Below, piece after piece: positions 43,939 through 52,817 of a DNA stretch of 64,000 nt (its first letter is position 1; each line of letters begins with the position of its first letter). A program made the position numbers and the translations under genes. Location of the stretch: the NCBI RefSeq assembly GCF_000026145.1, contig NC_009445.1, positions 4,464,001 to 4,528,000 of the forward strand, written 5' to 3'. Below the pieces are notes generated by a model, which saw only the letters and a program-made list of their open reading frames with translations, was not told the DNA's origin and made no database searches. The DNA comes from Bradyrhizobium sp. ORS 278. Its GTDB lineage: Bacteria > Pseudomonadota > Alphaproteobacteria > Rhizobiales > Xanthobacteraceae.

Positions 43939-44328
43939 CTACACCGGCGTGAAGAACGGCAGCGGCGCGCCGTCGGTCGGCTTGAACACCACCTTCACCT
44001 TTTGGCCGATCTTCAACGCATCGAAATCACAATCGACGAAATTGGTCTGCAGCGACGGCCCCTCTTTCAACGTCACGTACCCGATCGCATACGGTCCTGT
44101 CGGCGACTTGCGCATGATCGAGAACGTGTAGATCTCGCCCTCGCCCGTGCTCTGCTCCCACACCGTCTGGTCGGAGAAGCAGAACGGGCAGATCGAGCGC
44201 GGGAAGTAGTGCGCCTCGCCACACGACGTGCAGCGCTTGATCAGGAACTTGCCCTCGGCGGCGGCGTCCCAGAACGGCTTGGTCTCGGGATTGGTGATCG
44301 GGGCCGGCAGTTTCTTGGCTTCAGACAT
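43939..44328 (-). CDS. OB-fold/zinc-ribbon DUF35 protein (thiolase partner)
   Basis: 129 residues from the ATG at 44328. The rubredoxin-like zinc ribbon uses RCTSCGEAHYFPRSICPFC (CxxC...CxxC), followed by the OB-fold (EGEIYTFSIMRKSP, AIGYVTLKEGP, GQKVKVVF). DUF35 proteins bind thiolase-like enzymes and are required for their activity, and such a gene is immediately upstream with a TGATG overlap. Together they probably make the thiolase complex of the degradation set. Confidence 0.9.
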   Translation of the reverse strand: MSEAKKLPAPITNPETKPFWDAAAEGKFLIKRCTSCGEAHYFPRSICPFCFSDQTVWEQSTGEGEIYTFSIMRKSPTGPYAIGYVTLKEGPSLQTNFVDCDFDALKIGQKVKVVFKPTDGAPLPFFTPV

Positions 44329-45476
44329 CAGACGCGCTCCAGAATGCAGGTCGAGGCGGCGTGGCGCACGCCGAGCAGGCCACCGGTGCCGTGAGCAATC
44401 GCAAGATCGCAGTTCGGCACCTGCACCTTGGGATGGGCTTCGCCACGCAACTGGCGCACGGCCTCGATCACCTTGGTCATGCCGCCGCGGTTGACGGGAT
44501 GGTTGCTGCACAGGCCGCCGCCATCGGTGTTGAACGGCAGCTTGCCGACACCGGAGATGAGGTTGCCATCGCTGACGAACTTGCCGCCCTCGCCTTTCTT
44601 GCAGAAGCCGAGATCCTCGAGCTGCATCAGCACGGTGATGGTGAAGCTGTCATAGATCGAGGCGTATTTGATGTCCTTCGGCGTGATCCCCGCTTCCTCG
44701 AAGGCGCGCGGGCCGGACCACACGCCGGCCGAGTAAGTCAGGTCGAGATCCTTGCCGCCGCGCGGGCCCTTCATCGCCTCGCCATGGCCGATCAGCCGCA
44801 CCAGCGGCTTCTTCAGGCTCTTGGCGATCTCCGGCGTCGTGACGATCAGCGCGCCGCCGCCGTCGGTGACGACGCAGCAATCCATGCGGTGCAGCGGATC
44901 GGAGATCATCGGTGAGTTGATGACGTCCTCGACCGTCACCACCTCCTTCAGCATCGCATGCGGATTGTACTGCGCATGATGCGAGGCCGCGACCTTGATC
45001 CAGGCGAGTTGCTCCGAGGTGGTGCCGTAGTCGTGCATGTGGCGCATGGCGCACATGCCGTAGGCGTTGTGGGTGGTGGCGCCGTAGGCGGCTTCGAAAT
45101 CGGCCTCGGTTCCCGCCGCGCGCGGCGGCATCGGACCGGTGCGCGGCTTGCCGGCGAGCGTGATCAGCGCGATCGAGCACTTGCCCGCGGCGATGGCCTC
45201 GGCGGCATGGCCGACATGGATCAGATAGGAGCAGCCACCGGTCTCGGTGGAGTCGATGTGCCGCACCTTCAGCCCGAGATAATCGACCATCGGCCAGGCG
45301 CCGCCCGGCGCATCACCGGCGCAGAAATAGCCGTCGACATCCTTGGCACTCAGCCCGGCATCCTCCAGCGCGCCCTTGGCAACCTCGGCATGCAGCTGCG
45401 CGGTCGATTTGTCCGGTGCGTGCCGAGTCGGATGCTCGTAGATCCCGGCAATGTAGGCCTTGCCCTTGATGGTCAA
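44328..45476 (-). CDS. Thiolase-like acetyl-CoA acetyltransferase (SCP-x type)
   Basis: 382 residues from a TTG at 45476 that has GGAG 6 nt upstream and starts the natural N-terminus TIKGKAYIAGIYEHPTR. An earlier ATG (45593) gives an unlikely extension. Family features are DGYFCAGDAPGGAWPM, DSTETGGCSYLIHVGHAAEA, YASIYDSFTITVLMQLEDLG, NTDGGGLCSNHPVNRGGM and the C-terminal AHGTGG. This is the branch found with DUF35 partners in steroid and fatty-acid side chain cleavage. Likely retro-thiolase. Confidence 0.88.
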   Translation of the reverse strand: MTIKGKAYIAGIYEHPTRHAPDKSTAQLHAEVAKGALEDAGLSAKDVDGYFCAGDAPGGAWPMVDYLGLKVRHIDSTETGGCSYLIHVGHAAEAIAAGKCSIALITLAGKPRTGPMPPRAAGTEADFEAAYGATTHNAYGMCAMRHMHDYGTTSEQLAWIKVAASHHAQYNPHAMLKEVVTVEDVINSPMISDPLHRMDCCVVTDGGGALIVTTPEIAKSLKKPLVRLIGHGEAMKGPRGGKDLDLTYSAGVWSGPRAFEEAGITPKDIKYASIYDSFTITVLMQLEDLGFCKKGEGGKFVSDGNLISGVGKLPFNTDGGGLCSNHPVNRGGMTKVIEAVRQLRGEAHPKVQVPNCDLAIAHGTGGLLGVRHAASTCILERV

Positions 45477-45606
45477 CTCCGTCTCCGCTTGTCGTCGTTT
45501 CCAGCCCGATGGTTGGAGATTTTCTGGACCGTTGCAGGTGGCTTGGCAAGCGCGGAAAATATTCCGCAGGGTGGAGATGGCCACCGGTGCCACCTCGCAC
45601 TAAGCC

Positions 45607-45728
45607 GTCGTCCCGGGCTTGACCCGGGATCCATACTCAGCGGCGGATGTTGTTGGATTCGATGGTCGACCAGCGAGCACTCTCACACCCGTCTGTGGTT
45701 ATGGGTCCCGGGTCAAGCCCGGGACGAC
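45607..45728. repeat. Inverted repeat pair, GTCGTCCCGGGCTTGAC type
   Basis: GTCGTCCCGGGCTTGACCCG at 45607 is inverted at the right end (GGGTCAAGCCCGGGACGAC). Each half is self-complementary through CCCGGG. No coding sequence. Confidence 0.8.
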
Positions 45729-45789
45729 ACCAGCGATGACGCGCGAGCGAGCCACGAAGTAGTACATTGCCCGCTACTTCACCCCCGCT

Positions 45790-45893
45790 GTCATCGCCCG
45801 GCTTGACCGGGCGATCCAGTATTCCAGAGACCGCAGTGATTGAATCGATGGGCCGCGGCGTACTGGATCGCCCGGTCAAGCCGGGCGATGACA
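45790..45893. repeat. Inverted repeat pair, TGTCATCGCCCGGCTTGAC type
   Basis: TGTCATCGCCCGGCTTGACC at the left is inverted as GGTCAAGCCGGGCGATGACA on the right, with CGATCCAGTA also mirrored. It is related in design to the repeat just upstream (45607-45728), so two members of a family lie in tandem downstream of no gene. Confidence 0.8.
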
Positions 45894-45995
45894 TCTGAGG
45901 GCTTGGTGACAACCGTCGCATCAAACACACGTCCGCGGCCTCGCGACACCTCAGCCCGAGTTATGCTGATCTCTTTCACCCTCATCAGTCGGAGG

Positions 45996-46101
45996 GCGCA
46001 GGGAAGGCCAGGCGTCGGCTGACGCCTGCGGCCCGCCTGCGAAAAAAAGCAGGCGGCAGGTACCACAGGTGCAGCCGAGAAACGCCCGGCCTTCCCTGCG
46101 C
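45996..46101. repeat. Nested-hairpin repeat element, copy 2
   Basis: Same layout as copy 1 at 4440-4542. The outer stem 45996-46013 pairs with 46084-46101 (one mismatch). The middle stem GGCTG (46017-46021) pairs with CAGCC (46072-46076). The inner hairpin CCGCCTGC (46033-46040) pairs with GCAGGCGG (46049-46056) over an A-rich loop. The inner stem carries a C-G pair where copy 1 has G-C. Confidence 0.8.
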
Positions 46102-46301
46102 GATGGTCTTCACGCTTATACGCAGTCTGCCTGGTGCGCCGGGCTTGTTGGCCACCATGGTCCGCGCGGCGCGCAAGCGCCGTGACGGACGTAGCACCAG
46201 CATCGGGGTGCCAGCACGCTGCGACTTCACGTCCGCGGCCAAACCGTTCGTCCACGTAGCAAGCTACGCTGCGGCTCGATCGCGGCCATCGCTCCCCGCC
46301 C

Positions 46302-46410
46302 CGCGTGTCGTGACGATCGCGCGCAACGCCCCTCCGAGTGAGGCGGGATGGGGACAACAAAACACGTTTTCTGGTTTTCGTAAAGATAAATCTGCCCGAC
46401 GGGCAGTTTG
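46302..46410. repeat. Dispersed intergenic repeat module, divergent copy
   Basis: Weak relative of 4732-4880 and 61291-61440. Shared pieces are GTGACGATCGCG, a CCCCTCCGAGTGAGGCGGGATG version of the CAGCGAGCCGGGATG block, and CTGCCCGACGGGCAGTT. It again lies ~200 bp beyond a nested-hairpin element. Confidence 0.5.
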
Positions 46411-46447
46411 CGCAGAGCTGCGCTGCGACCGCTGCCGGGCTCGCCGG

Positions 46448-46972
46448 CTAGTGAGCCATGCCGGACCAGTGACTCTCGGTCAGGTCAGGCTGAGCCGTCC
46501 TGAACTGCGCCGATGCCACCGGCGACCACGGAAAGCAGCCGTCACGATCGGTGTAGATCAGTTGCAGGCATTCGAATCGATCACCGCCATAGAACCAGCG
46601 GCTCCATCCCAGATGATCGGCGTAGTGCCGTCTCGAGACCGGGAGCAGCATGGCGGGAGCGTTCATGAATATATCGGATGAGGGAGCGCCGACAGGAATA
46701 CGTCGTCCGGCGTCAAGCTCGCGGTACAAATGCCAGAAGGTGTCGAGGGCAATCTGCATTGGCAGCGAGAACACGATCAGCTCGGGGTGATCGAATTTCA
46801 GACAGAAGCCGGTCGTATAGGTAAAGCTTGGTCCTTCTTCATCCGCGCCGACATGAATCGCGAACCAGCCATGCTCGCGGATTTTCGCAACGAATCTTTG
46901 CTCTTTTTCATCAAGCATATCCGGATCAGCATCGAGCGCCGTGCGCATCTGCCCTACCCCAAATCGACTCAT
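46448..46972 (-). CDS. DUF4262 domain protein
   Basis: 174 residues from the ATG at 46972 (a later ATG at 46948 is possible). HGWFAIHVGADEEGPSFTYT, TGFCLKFDHPELIVFSLPMQ and a C-terminal YADHLGWSRWFYGGDRFECL-type segment are characteristic of DUF4262. Members are soluble and uncharacterised, often in polymorphic-toxin or stress neighbourhoods. No context here supports a role; the gene is flanked by repeats. Confidence 0.75.
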   Translation of the reverse strand: MSRFGVGQMRTALDADPDMLDEKEQRFVAKIREHGWFAIHVGADEEGPSFTYTTGFCLKFDHPELIVFSLPMQIALDTFWHLYRELDAGRRIPVGAPSSDIFMNAPAMLLPVSRRHYADHLGWSRWFYGGDRFECLQLIYTDRDGCFPWSPVASAQFRTAQPDLTESHWSGMAH

Positions 46973-47035
46973 AGACTGCTCGCGATGCTCCAAACGATTG
47001 CTTCGTCGCCGCGCTCCTCGCAAGGACGGTGAGGC

Positions 47036-47151
47036 CGTAGGGTGGGCAAAGGCGCGACGCGAAGCGGCGCGACGTGCCCACCATAGGGCTCCCAGGCGAC
47101 GGTCCGACGGTGGGCACGCGCCGCCCTCGGCGGCGCTTTGCCCACCCTACG
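47036..47151. repeat. GTAGGGTGGGCAAAG palindromic repeat, copy 2
   Basis: CGTAGGGTGGGCAAAGGCG is inverted as CGCTTTGCCCACCCTACG at the right end, with inner GTGCCCACC and GGTGGGCAC and a longer central loop than the other copies. It lies immediately downstream of the indolepyruvate oxidoreductase gene. Confidence 0.85.
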
Positions 47152-47154
47152 GCC

Positions 47155-50100
47155 CTACTCCGCCGCCATCTGGCGCGGCGCGGGTGGCGGGTTGGCGAGG
47201 TCGGCGGCCAACTGCGCGTAGCGGACCTTGGCGTCCTGTACGGCCTTGTCCTTCACCGGGCCGTAGCCGCGGATCTTGTCCGGGAGAGACAAGAACTCGG
47301 CCGCGATCTCGGCATTCGCCGGCGACAGCAGGCCGAGCACCGTCGCGACGTCCTTCTCGTAGCCGGCGATCAGGTCGCGCTCCATCTTGCGCTCGGCGGA
47401 GTAGCCGAAGATGTCGAGCGGCGTGCCGCGCAGGCCCTTGAGCTTCGCCAGCAGCCGGAACATCTTCATCATGCCGGGACCGTAGCTCTTCTTCTTCGGG
47501 CGGCCCTGCGGGTCCAGGCCTGAGTTGAAGATCGGCGGCGCCAGGTTGAAGGAGACCTTGTAGTCGCCCTCGAAGGCGTCGTGGAGCTGCTTCGCGAAGG
47601 TGCCGTCGGAGAACAGCCGCCCCACCTCGTACTCGTCCTTGTAGGCGAGCAGTTTGGCGTAGTTGATCGCGACCGCGCGCGGCAGCGCCTCGCCATAGCC
47701 GCCCTTGTCGGCGGCCTCGCGGACCTGGTCGACCAGCTTGCGGTAGCGCTTGGCGAGCCGGGCGTTCTGATACGACGTGAGGTGCGCCATGCGGTGGGCG
47801 ATGATCTCGTCGAGCGTCATCGCGTCGAGCGATTTCGGCGGCACCGTCTCGTCCTGGCCGGTCATCATGCCCGCGACGCGCTCGGGATTGACGACGATGA
47901 GACGGCCGAGCCGGAAGGCCTCGGTGTTCATCTTGACCGCGACGCCGTTGATCGCGATCGCCTTCTCGATGGCCTCGGCTGACAGCGGCAGCAGGCCCTT
48001 CTGATAGGCATACCCCATCATCATCATGTTGGTGGCGATGGAGTCGCCGAGGAGCGCCTCGGCCGGCTTGGTGAAGTCGAAGAAGGTGGCGTCCTTGCGC
48101 AGCGCGGTCTCCAGGAGGCTCGTGACCTTGCGGTTCTGGAAGTTGAAGTCGCGGTTGAGCACGAAGTCGGCGGTCGGGATCAGATGGCTGTTGATCACGC
48201 CATGGGTGCGCTCGGAGTCGCAGAGCGTGATCGTCTCCTTGGCGCCGGCCACCACCTCGTCGGCCGCGATGACGAGATCGGCGGTGCCGGTGACGATGCG
48301 TGAGCAGGTCACGTCGGCGGTGTTCTCGGAGAGACGCACGTGGCTGAGCACCGCGCCGCCCTTCTGCGCAAGGCCGGACATGTCGAGGATCATCGAGGCC
48401 TTGCCCTCGATATGGGCGGCCATGCCGAGCAACGCGCCGATCGTCAGCACGCCGGTGCCGCCGACGCCGCCGACGGCGACGTTGTAGGGCCGGTCGAGCG
48501 AGGGCTTCTCCAGCGGCTCCGGCATCTCGCCGATGTCGCCGAGCTCGGCCGGCGCGCGCGAGCGCGGCTTGCCGCCGTCGATGGTGACGAAGGACGGACA
48601 AAAGCCCTTCACGCAGGAATAGTCCTTGTTGCACGAGGACTGGTTGATAATTCGCTTGCGGCCGAGCTCGGTCTCCAAGGGCTCGACCGAGATGCAGTTC
48701 GACTGCACCGAGCAGTCGCCGCAGCCTTCGCAAACGGCCGGGTTGATGAACACGCGGCGCTGCGGATCCTCCATCGTGCCGCGCTTGCGGCGGCGGCGCT
48801 TCTCGGCGGCGCAGGTCTGCACGAACACGATGGCGGAGGCGCCCTTGGTCTGGCGCAGGGTCTTCATGACGTTGTCGAGCTCGTCGCGATGCGCGAGCTT
48901 GACGCCCGGCGCAATGCTGTCGCTCGGATACGAGTCCGGATTTTCCGAGACCAGGTAGATCTCGCGGATGCCCTCGGCGTGCAGCTGGAAGGTGATCTGC
49001 TGCGGCGACAGATCGCCGTCATGGCGCTGGCCGCCGGTCATGGCGACGGCGTCGTTGTAGAGGATCTTGTAGGTGATGTTGGCCTTGGAGGCGACCGCCT
49101 GGCGGATCGCGAGGCTGCCGGAATGGAAATAGGTGCCGTCGCCGAGATTGGCGAAGATGTGCTCCTCGCCCGTGAACGGCGCGATGCCGACCCACGGCAC
49201 GCCCTCGCCGCCCATATGCGTGAACGTCTCGGTGTTGCGGTTCATCCACAGCGACATGAAGTGGCAGCCGATGCCGGCCAGCGCGCGGCTGCCCTCGGGC
49301 ACTTTCGTCGAGGTGTTGTGCGGACAGCCCGAGCAGAAATACGGCGTGCGCGCCACCGGCGACACCAGCTGCATCTGCGAGGCGTCGCGACCGTTGAACC
49401 AGTCAGCCTTGGCGCGCAGCATCGCCTTGATCTCGGGGTTGAGGTCGAGACGAAGAAGTCGCTCCGTGAGCGAGGTCGCCAGCGAAGCAACCGAGAGCTC
49501 GGTCGCGAACGGCAGGAAACGCTTGTCGTGGTCGTCCATCTTGCCGACGATGCGCGGGCGGACGTCGTCGCGCCAGTTGAACAGCTCCTGCTTGACCTGG
49601 TTCTCGACGATCTCGCGGCGCTCCTCGATGATGAAGATCTCCTCGAGGCCGACCGCGAACTGGCGCACCCCCTCTGGCTCCAGCGGCCAGGGCATGCCGA
49701 TCTTGTAGAGACGAAGCCCGATCTTGGCGGCGACCTCCTCGGTGATCCCGAGTTCGCGCAGCGCCTGGCGGATGTCCTCGTAGCTCTTGCCCGACGCCAT
49801 GATGCCGTAGCGGGCATTCGGGGAATCCATCGTGATGCGGTTGACCTTGTTGGCGCGGGCAAAGGCGATCGCGGCAAAGCCCTTGTAGTCCTGCAGCCGG
49901 CGGTCCTGCTCGAAGCGGTCGTCCGGCCAGCGCAGGTTCAGGCCGCCGGGCGGCAGCTCGAAATCCGTGGGGATGACGAACGGCGTCATCTCGTCATTGA
50001 GATTGATCTCGGCGGTGGTCTCCACCGTCTCGGTGATGACCTTCATGCCGACCCAGCAGCCGGAATAGCGCGACATCGCAATCCCGAGCAGGCCCATCTC

Positions 50101-50646
50101 GATCATCTCGTGGATCGACGAGGGATAGAGATAGGGCATCAGCGCCGACATGAAGGCGTGGTCGGACTGGTGCGGCACGGTGGAGGATTTGGCGCCGTGA
50201 TCGTCGCCGGCGAGGCACAGCACGCCGCCGTTCTTGGCCGAGCCTGCCGCATTGCCGTGGCGGAAGACGTCGCCGCAGCGGTCGACGCCGGGGCCCTTGC
50301 CGTACCAGATGCCGACGACGCCGTCATACTTGCCGCCGGGCGACAGATGCAGCTGCTGCGAGCCCCACACCGCGGTCGCCGCGAGGTCCTCGTTCACGCC
50401 GGGCTGGAACTTGATGTTGTACTGCTCGAGATGCTTGCGCGCAGAGAACAGCTGCTGGTCGTAGCCGCCGAGCGGCGAGCCGCGATAGCCGGAGATGAAG
50501 CCGGCGGTGTTGAGGCCGGCGGCGCGGTCGCGCCGGATCTGGGCCATTGGCAGCCGGACCAGCGCCTGGATGCCGGTCAGGAAGATGTGGCCGGAGCTTG
50601 CGGTGTATTTCTGGTCGAGATTGATCTCGCTCTCGTTGATGCCCAT
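47155..50646 (-). CDS. Fused indolepyruvate:ferredoxin oxidoreductase (IorA-IorB type)
   Basis: 1163 residues, the normal size of the fused alpha/beta enzyme. An N-terminal pyrimidine-binding domain begins FLTGIQALVRLPMAQIRRDR. A TPP-binding domain contains PYFCSGCPHNTSTKVPEG and GIGCHFM...MGGEGVPW. An [4Fe-4S] insert is given by NPAVCEGCGDCSVQSNC and SSCNKDYSCVKGFC, and the C-terminal gamma-type domain starts VGGVGGTGVLTIGALLG. It oxidatively decarboxylates aryl pyruvates from aromatic amino acids to the acyl-CoA and reduces ferredoxin. Stands alone as a large single gene. Confidence 0.93.
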   Translation of the reverse strand: MGINESEINLDQKYTASSGHIFLTGIQALVRLPMAQIRRDRAAGLNTAGFISGYRGSPLGGYDQQLFSARKHLEQYNIKFQPGVNEDLAATAVWGSQQLHLSPGGKYDGVVGIWYGKGPGVDRCGDVFRHGNAAGSAKNGGVLCLAGDDHGAKSSTVPHQSDHAFMSALMPYLYPSSIHEMIEMGLLGIAMSRYSGCWVGMKVITETVETTAEINLNDEMTPFVIPTDFELPPGGLNLRWPDDRFEQDRRLQDYKGFAAIAFARANKVNRITMDSPNARYGIMASGKSYEDIRQALRELGITEEVAAKIGLRLYKIGMPWPLEPEGVRQFAVGLEEIFIIEERREIVENQVKQELFNWRDDVRPRIVGKMDDHDKRFLPFATELSVASLATSLTERLLRLDLNPEIKAMLRAKADWFNGRDASQMQLVSPVARTPYFCSGCPHNTSTKVPEGSRALAGIGCHFMSLWMNRNTETFTHMGGEGVPWVGIAPFTGEEHIFANLGDGTYFHSGSLAIRQAVASKANITYKILYNDAVAMTGGQRHDGDLSPQQITFQLHAEGIREIYLVSENPDSYPSDSIAPGVKLAHRDELDNVMKTLRQTKGASAIVFVQTCAAEKRRRRKRGTMEDPQRRVFINPAVCEGCGDCSVQSNCISVEPLETELGRKRIINQSSCNKDYSCVKGFCPSFVTIDGGKPRSRAPAELGDIGEMPEPLEKPSLDRPYNVAVGGVGGTGVLTIGALLGMAAHIEGKASMILDMSGLAQKGGAVLSHVRLSENTADVTCSRIVTGTADLVIAADEVVAGAKETITLCDSERTHGVINSHLIPTADFVLNRDFNFQNRKVTSLLETALRKDATFFDFTKPAEALLGDSIATNMMMMGYAYQKGLLPLSAEAIEKAIAINGVAVKMNTEAFRLGRLIVVNPERVAGMMTGQDETVPPKSLDAMTLDEIIAHRMAHLTSYQNARLAKRYRKLVDQVREAADKGGYGEALPRAVAINYAKLLAYKDEYEVGRLFSDGTFAKQLHDAFEGDYKVSFNLAPPIFNSGLDPQGRPKKKSYGPGMMKMFRLLAKLKGLRGTPLDIFGYSAERKMERDLIAGYEKDVATVLGLLSPANAEIAAEFLSLPDKIRGYGPVKDKAVQDAKVRYAQLAADLANPPPAPRQMAAE

Positions 50647-50952
50647 TCCGCCCTCTTGCCGTGCTTTGTCGGGGTGCGCCGCTCACCGCCCTGGAGAGGA
50701 AGCGCACGTTCTGTCAACAATTTAAGTCGGCTTTTGAAGATTGCGCATCACAAATCTCGCGAACGCAGGGCAGCCAAACGAAATCGCAACTTCATGGCGG
50801 CCGATGGTCACGGCTTTTGCCGTTTGTGTCGGAAACAGCCGCTGCGGCGAAATGGGATGATATCCGGCATGGCTTGATGGCGCCCGCCGAAGGTTACCGA
50901 ATCGTTGAGACTTGTGAATGGCGGCCACATTGTGCATTGCGATAGAATGGCG
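50647..50952. promoter_or_regulatory. Intergenic region upstream of the indolepyruvate oxidoreductase
   Basis: About 305 bp of lower GC than the flanks, expected to carry the promoter of the leftward large gene. The rightmost part may include a terminator for the TRIC gene. No small gene or repeat was recognised. Confidence 0.35.
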
Positions 50953-51597
50953 TCAGCTCTTGCCTTCGCCGGTGAACACGAACTGCGGCATGTTCCATTT
51001 GTGGCGGATCGCCAGCAGCCGGAACGACAGCCCGAACGCGAAGCTCAGCGCCGTGAGCACGCCGCTGCCGAGCCCGAGCGACAGGCCTGAGGCGTAGATC
51101 AGCCCGGTCAGCAGCGACACGCTGGCGTAGAGCTCGGCGCGAAACAGCAACGGCACGTCGTTGCACAGGATGTCGCGCAGCACGCCACCGGCGCAGCCGG
51201 TGATCATCCCGGCAACGATGACGATGCCGAACGGCACGCCCATCTGCCAGGCGATCTCGCAGCCGGAAATTGTGAAGACCACGAGACCAATCGCATCCAG
51301 CACGAGGAAGGCCGTGGTCAGACGATGAACGAGACGCGCCATGGCGATGGTCACGAACGGCGCCAGCACGGTCAGCAACAGGTAGGACGGCCGCTCGACC
51401 CAGGCGAGCGGATAATGCCCGAGCAGCACATCGCGCAGCGTGCCGCCACCGAGTGCAGTGACGGCGCCGAGCAGGCAGACACCCATCCAATCCATGCTGC
51501 GCCGTCCCGCAGCGAGCGCGGCCGTCATAGCCTGCGCCGCCAGCGCCACGAAGGACAGCAGATGCAGGACGCTGTCCGTCGGCGGCAAGTTCCACAT
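50953..51597 (-). CDS. TRIC-family cation channel (UPF0126)
   Basis: 214 residues with seven hydrophobic segments in two similar halves. Each half contains the TRIC signature G-G-x-x-R-D: ALGGGTLRDVLLG in the first and CAGGVLRDILCN in the second. The trimeric intracellular cation channel family conducts potassium. Inner membrane. Reads away from a divergent small gene at 51734. Confidence 0.9.
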   Translation of the reverse strand: MWNLPPTDSVLHLLSFVALAAQAMTAALAAGRRSMDWMGVCLLGAVTALGGGTLRDVLLGHYPLAWVERPSYLLLTVLAPFVTIAMARLVHRLTTAFLVLDAIGLVVFTISGCEIAWQMGVPFGIVIVAGMITGCAGGVLRDILCNDVPLLFRAELYASVSLLTGLIYASGLSLGLGSGVLTALSFAFGLSFRLLAIRHKWNMPQFVFTGEGKS

Positions 51598-51733
51598 GAC
51601 ACGCTCCAGAATCGCAATGTGTGCCAGGAACCTTAGCGCGCATCGTCAGTGATGAGATGGGGAATTCGTAAGGTTTCGCGGAACGGACCCGCGGCTGCGC
51701 ATGTTGTCAGCAGACAATCGCTAGGAGGATGAG

Positions 51734-52177
51734 ATGGCCAACGAACGGCTTCCGAACGAACGTTATCCTGACGGCATGAACCGGCCGGACATGAGCACGC
51801 GTCCCGGCGTGAGTGGGGCTGGCATGACCGGCGCCGGACTGACGGAGCCTGGAATGACCGGCGCCGAGTATGAACGTGCGGCGCAGATGGACAGCCGGCT
51901 GCAGCCGGACCCCGAACTCACCGAAGGCCGCGCCTCAGGCGGCCGCATAGTCGCGTATGCCGTCGGCATTGCGATCCTGCTCGGCGCCGTGTTCTACGGC
52001 CTGAACAACATGTCCGTGCACAACAACAACGAGGCGAGCACCACGCCGGCCTCGCAGACGGCCTCGAAGCAGCCGGCGCCCAACAGCTCGCCCGGCGTCA
52101 CCACTGGCGCGGCTAGCGATCGCACCACCCCGCCGCCGTCGGCCCCGGCAGGCCAGACCAACAACACCGCCAAGTAA
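51734..52177 (+). CDS. Hypothetical membrane-anchored protein
   Basis: 147 residues. A Met/Gly/Pro-rich N-terminal cytoplasmic region (TRPGVSGAGMTGAGLTEPGM contains a short repeated MTGA unit) leads to one membrane segment (VAYAVGIAILLGAVFYGL). A Ser/Thr/Pro/Asn-rich tail faces the periplasm. AGGAGG-like ribosome-binding site before the ATG. Family not recognised; typical bradyrhizobial low-complexity membrane protein. Confidence 0.65.
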   Translation: MANERLPNERYPDGMNRPDMSTRPGVSGAGMTGAGLTEPGMTGAEYERAAQMDSRLQPDPELTEGRASGGRIVAYAVGIAILLGAVFYGLNNMSVHNNNEASTTPASQTASKQPAPNSSPGVTTGAASDRTTPPPSAPAGQTNNTAK

Positions 52178-52237
52178 CAACGCTCTTAGACTCGGCAGCA
52201 AACAATCTCGCGGATGGCCATGTGCCATCAGCCACTG

Positions 52238-52270
52238 CGGCGGGTGAGCGATCACCCGCCGCCTTTTTGT
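52238..52270 (+). terminator. Rho-independent terminator
   Basis: GCGGCGGGTGA pairs perfectly with TCACCCGCCGC around a GCGA loop (52238-52263), followed by CTTTTTG. It ends transcription of the gene at 51734-52177. A textbook example. Confidence 0.92.
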
Positions 52271-52435
52271 TTGTTGAACTCGTTTGTTTGTTAGACTCCC
52301 ACCTAGCTCTAATGAGCTTGCTTGTTGCAGGCCAACCACGCGCTCCTCCGATGCAGCATCGCCATGGAACGATTGCAACGCTCGGACATTGGCTCTGCGG
52401 CACTTTGACACAACACCAACTGGAGGAGACTACCG

Positions 52436-52747
52436 ATGAAAGCCTTGGCTCTCGCGGCCGCTGCCGGCACGCTCATCATGACCGCAGCCTCCGCTGCGCC
52501 GCTCTCGCCTGACAACTCGGCCGTCCCGCAGCGCGATATCCAGGCGGTCCGCATGATCTGTAACGAGGACGGCCATTGCTGGCGCGAGCACCGCGAACGT
52601 CGCGTCATCATCGAGGACCGAGATCGCGATTCCTACGCCTATGCGCCGCGCGAGCGCTACATCGAGCGCCGCCACTATGAGGACCGCGACGGCATCGGCA
52701 TCCGCGCGCCGGGCGTGAGCGTCGGCATTGGCGTCGATCGCGACTGA
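52436..52747 (+). CDS. Small exported Arg/Tyr-rich hypothetical protein
   Basis: 103 residues with a signal peptide (ALALAAAAGTLIMTAASA). The mature part is dominated by charged and aromatic residues (HRERRVIIEDRDRDSYAYAP, then RYIERRHYEDRDG). It has two Cys in CNEDGHC. Such exported, highly charged proteins are common in bradyrhizobia. Periplasmic; function unknown. Confidence 0.65.
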   Translation: MKALALAAAAGTLIMTAASAAPLSPDNSAVPQRDIQAVRMICNEDGHCWREHRERRVIIEDRDRDSYAYAPRERYIERRHYEDRDGIGIRAPGVSVGIGVDRD

Positions 52748-52769
52748 GCGCAACGATTGCAGGAAACAG

Positions 52770-52797
52770 AAAAGCCGCGGCCCACGCCGCGGCTTTT
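52770..52797. terminator. Bidirectional Rho-independent terminator
   Basis: AAAAGCCGCGG pairs with CCGCGGCTTTT around a short loop, giving a T-run on both strands. It serves the rightward gene ending at 52747 and the leftward gene ending at 52818. Confidence 0.9.
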
Positions 52798-52817
52798 CCT
52801 CGTGCGAGACAACGATC

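Noticed and set aside
45791..46360. 189-codon leftward open frame
   Set aside because: It runs through an inverted repeat, a nested hairpin and a repeat module. Not a plausible protein.
43713..47151. CRISPR-like array from repeated short palindromes
   Set aside because: The repeats are inverted, irregularly spaced and of several families, with no spacers of constant length and no cas genes.
48340..50877. 845-codon rightward open frame
   Set aside because: It is antisense to the indolepyruvate oxidoreductase gene, has biased composition rich in His/Arg/Leu/Ala and no family motif. High-GC codon use makes such mirror frames common.
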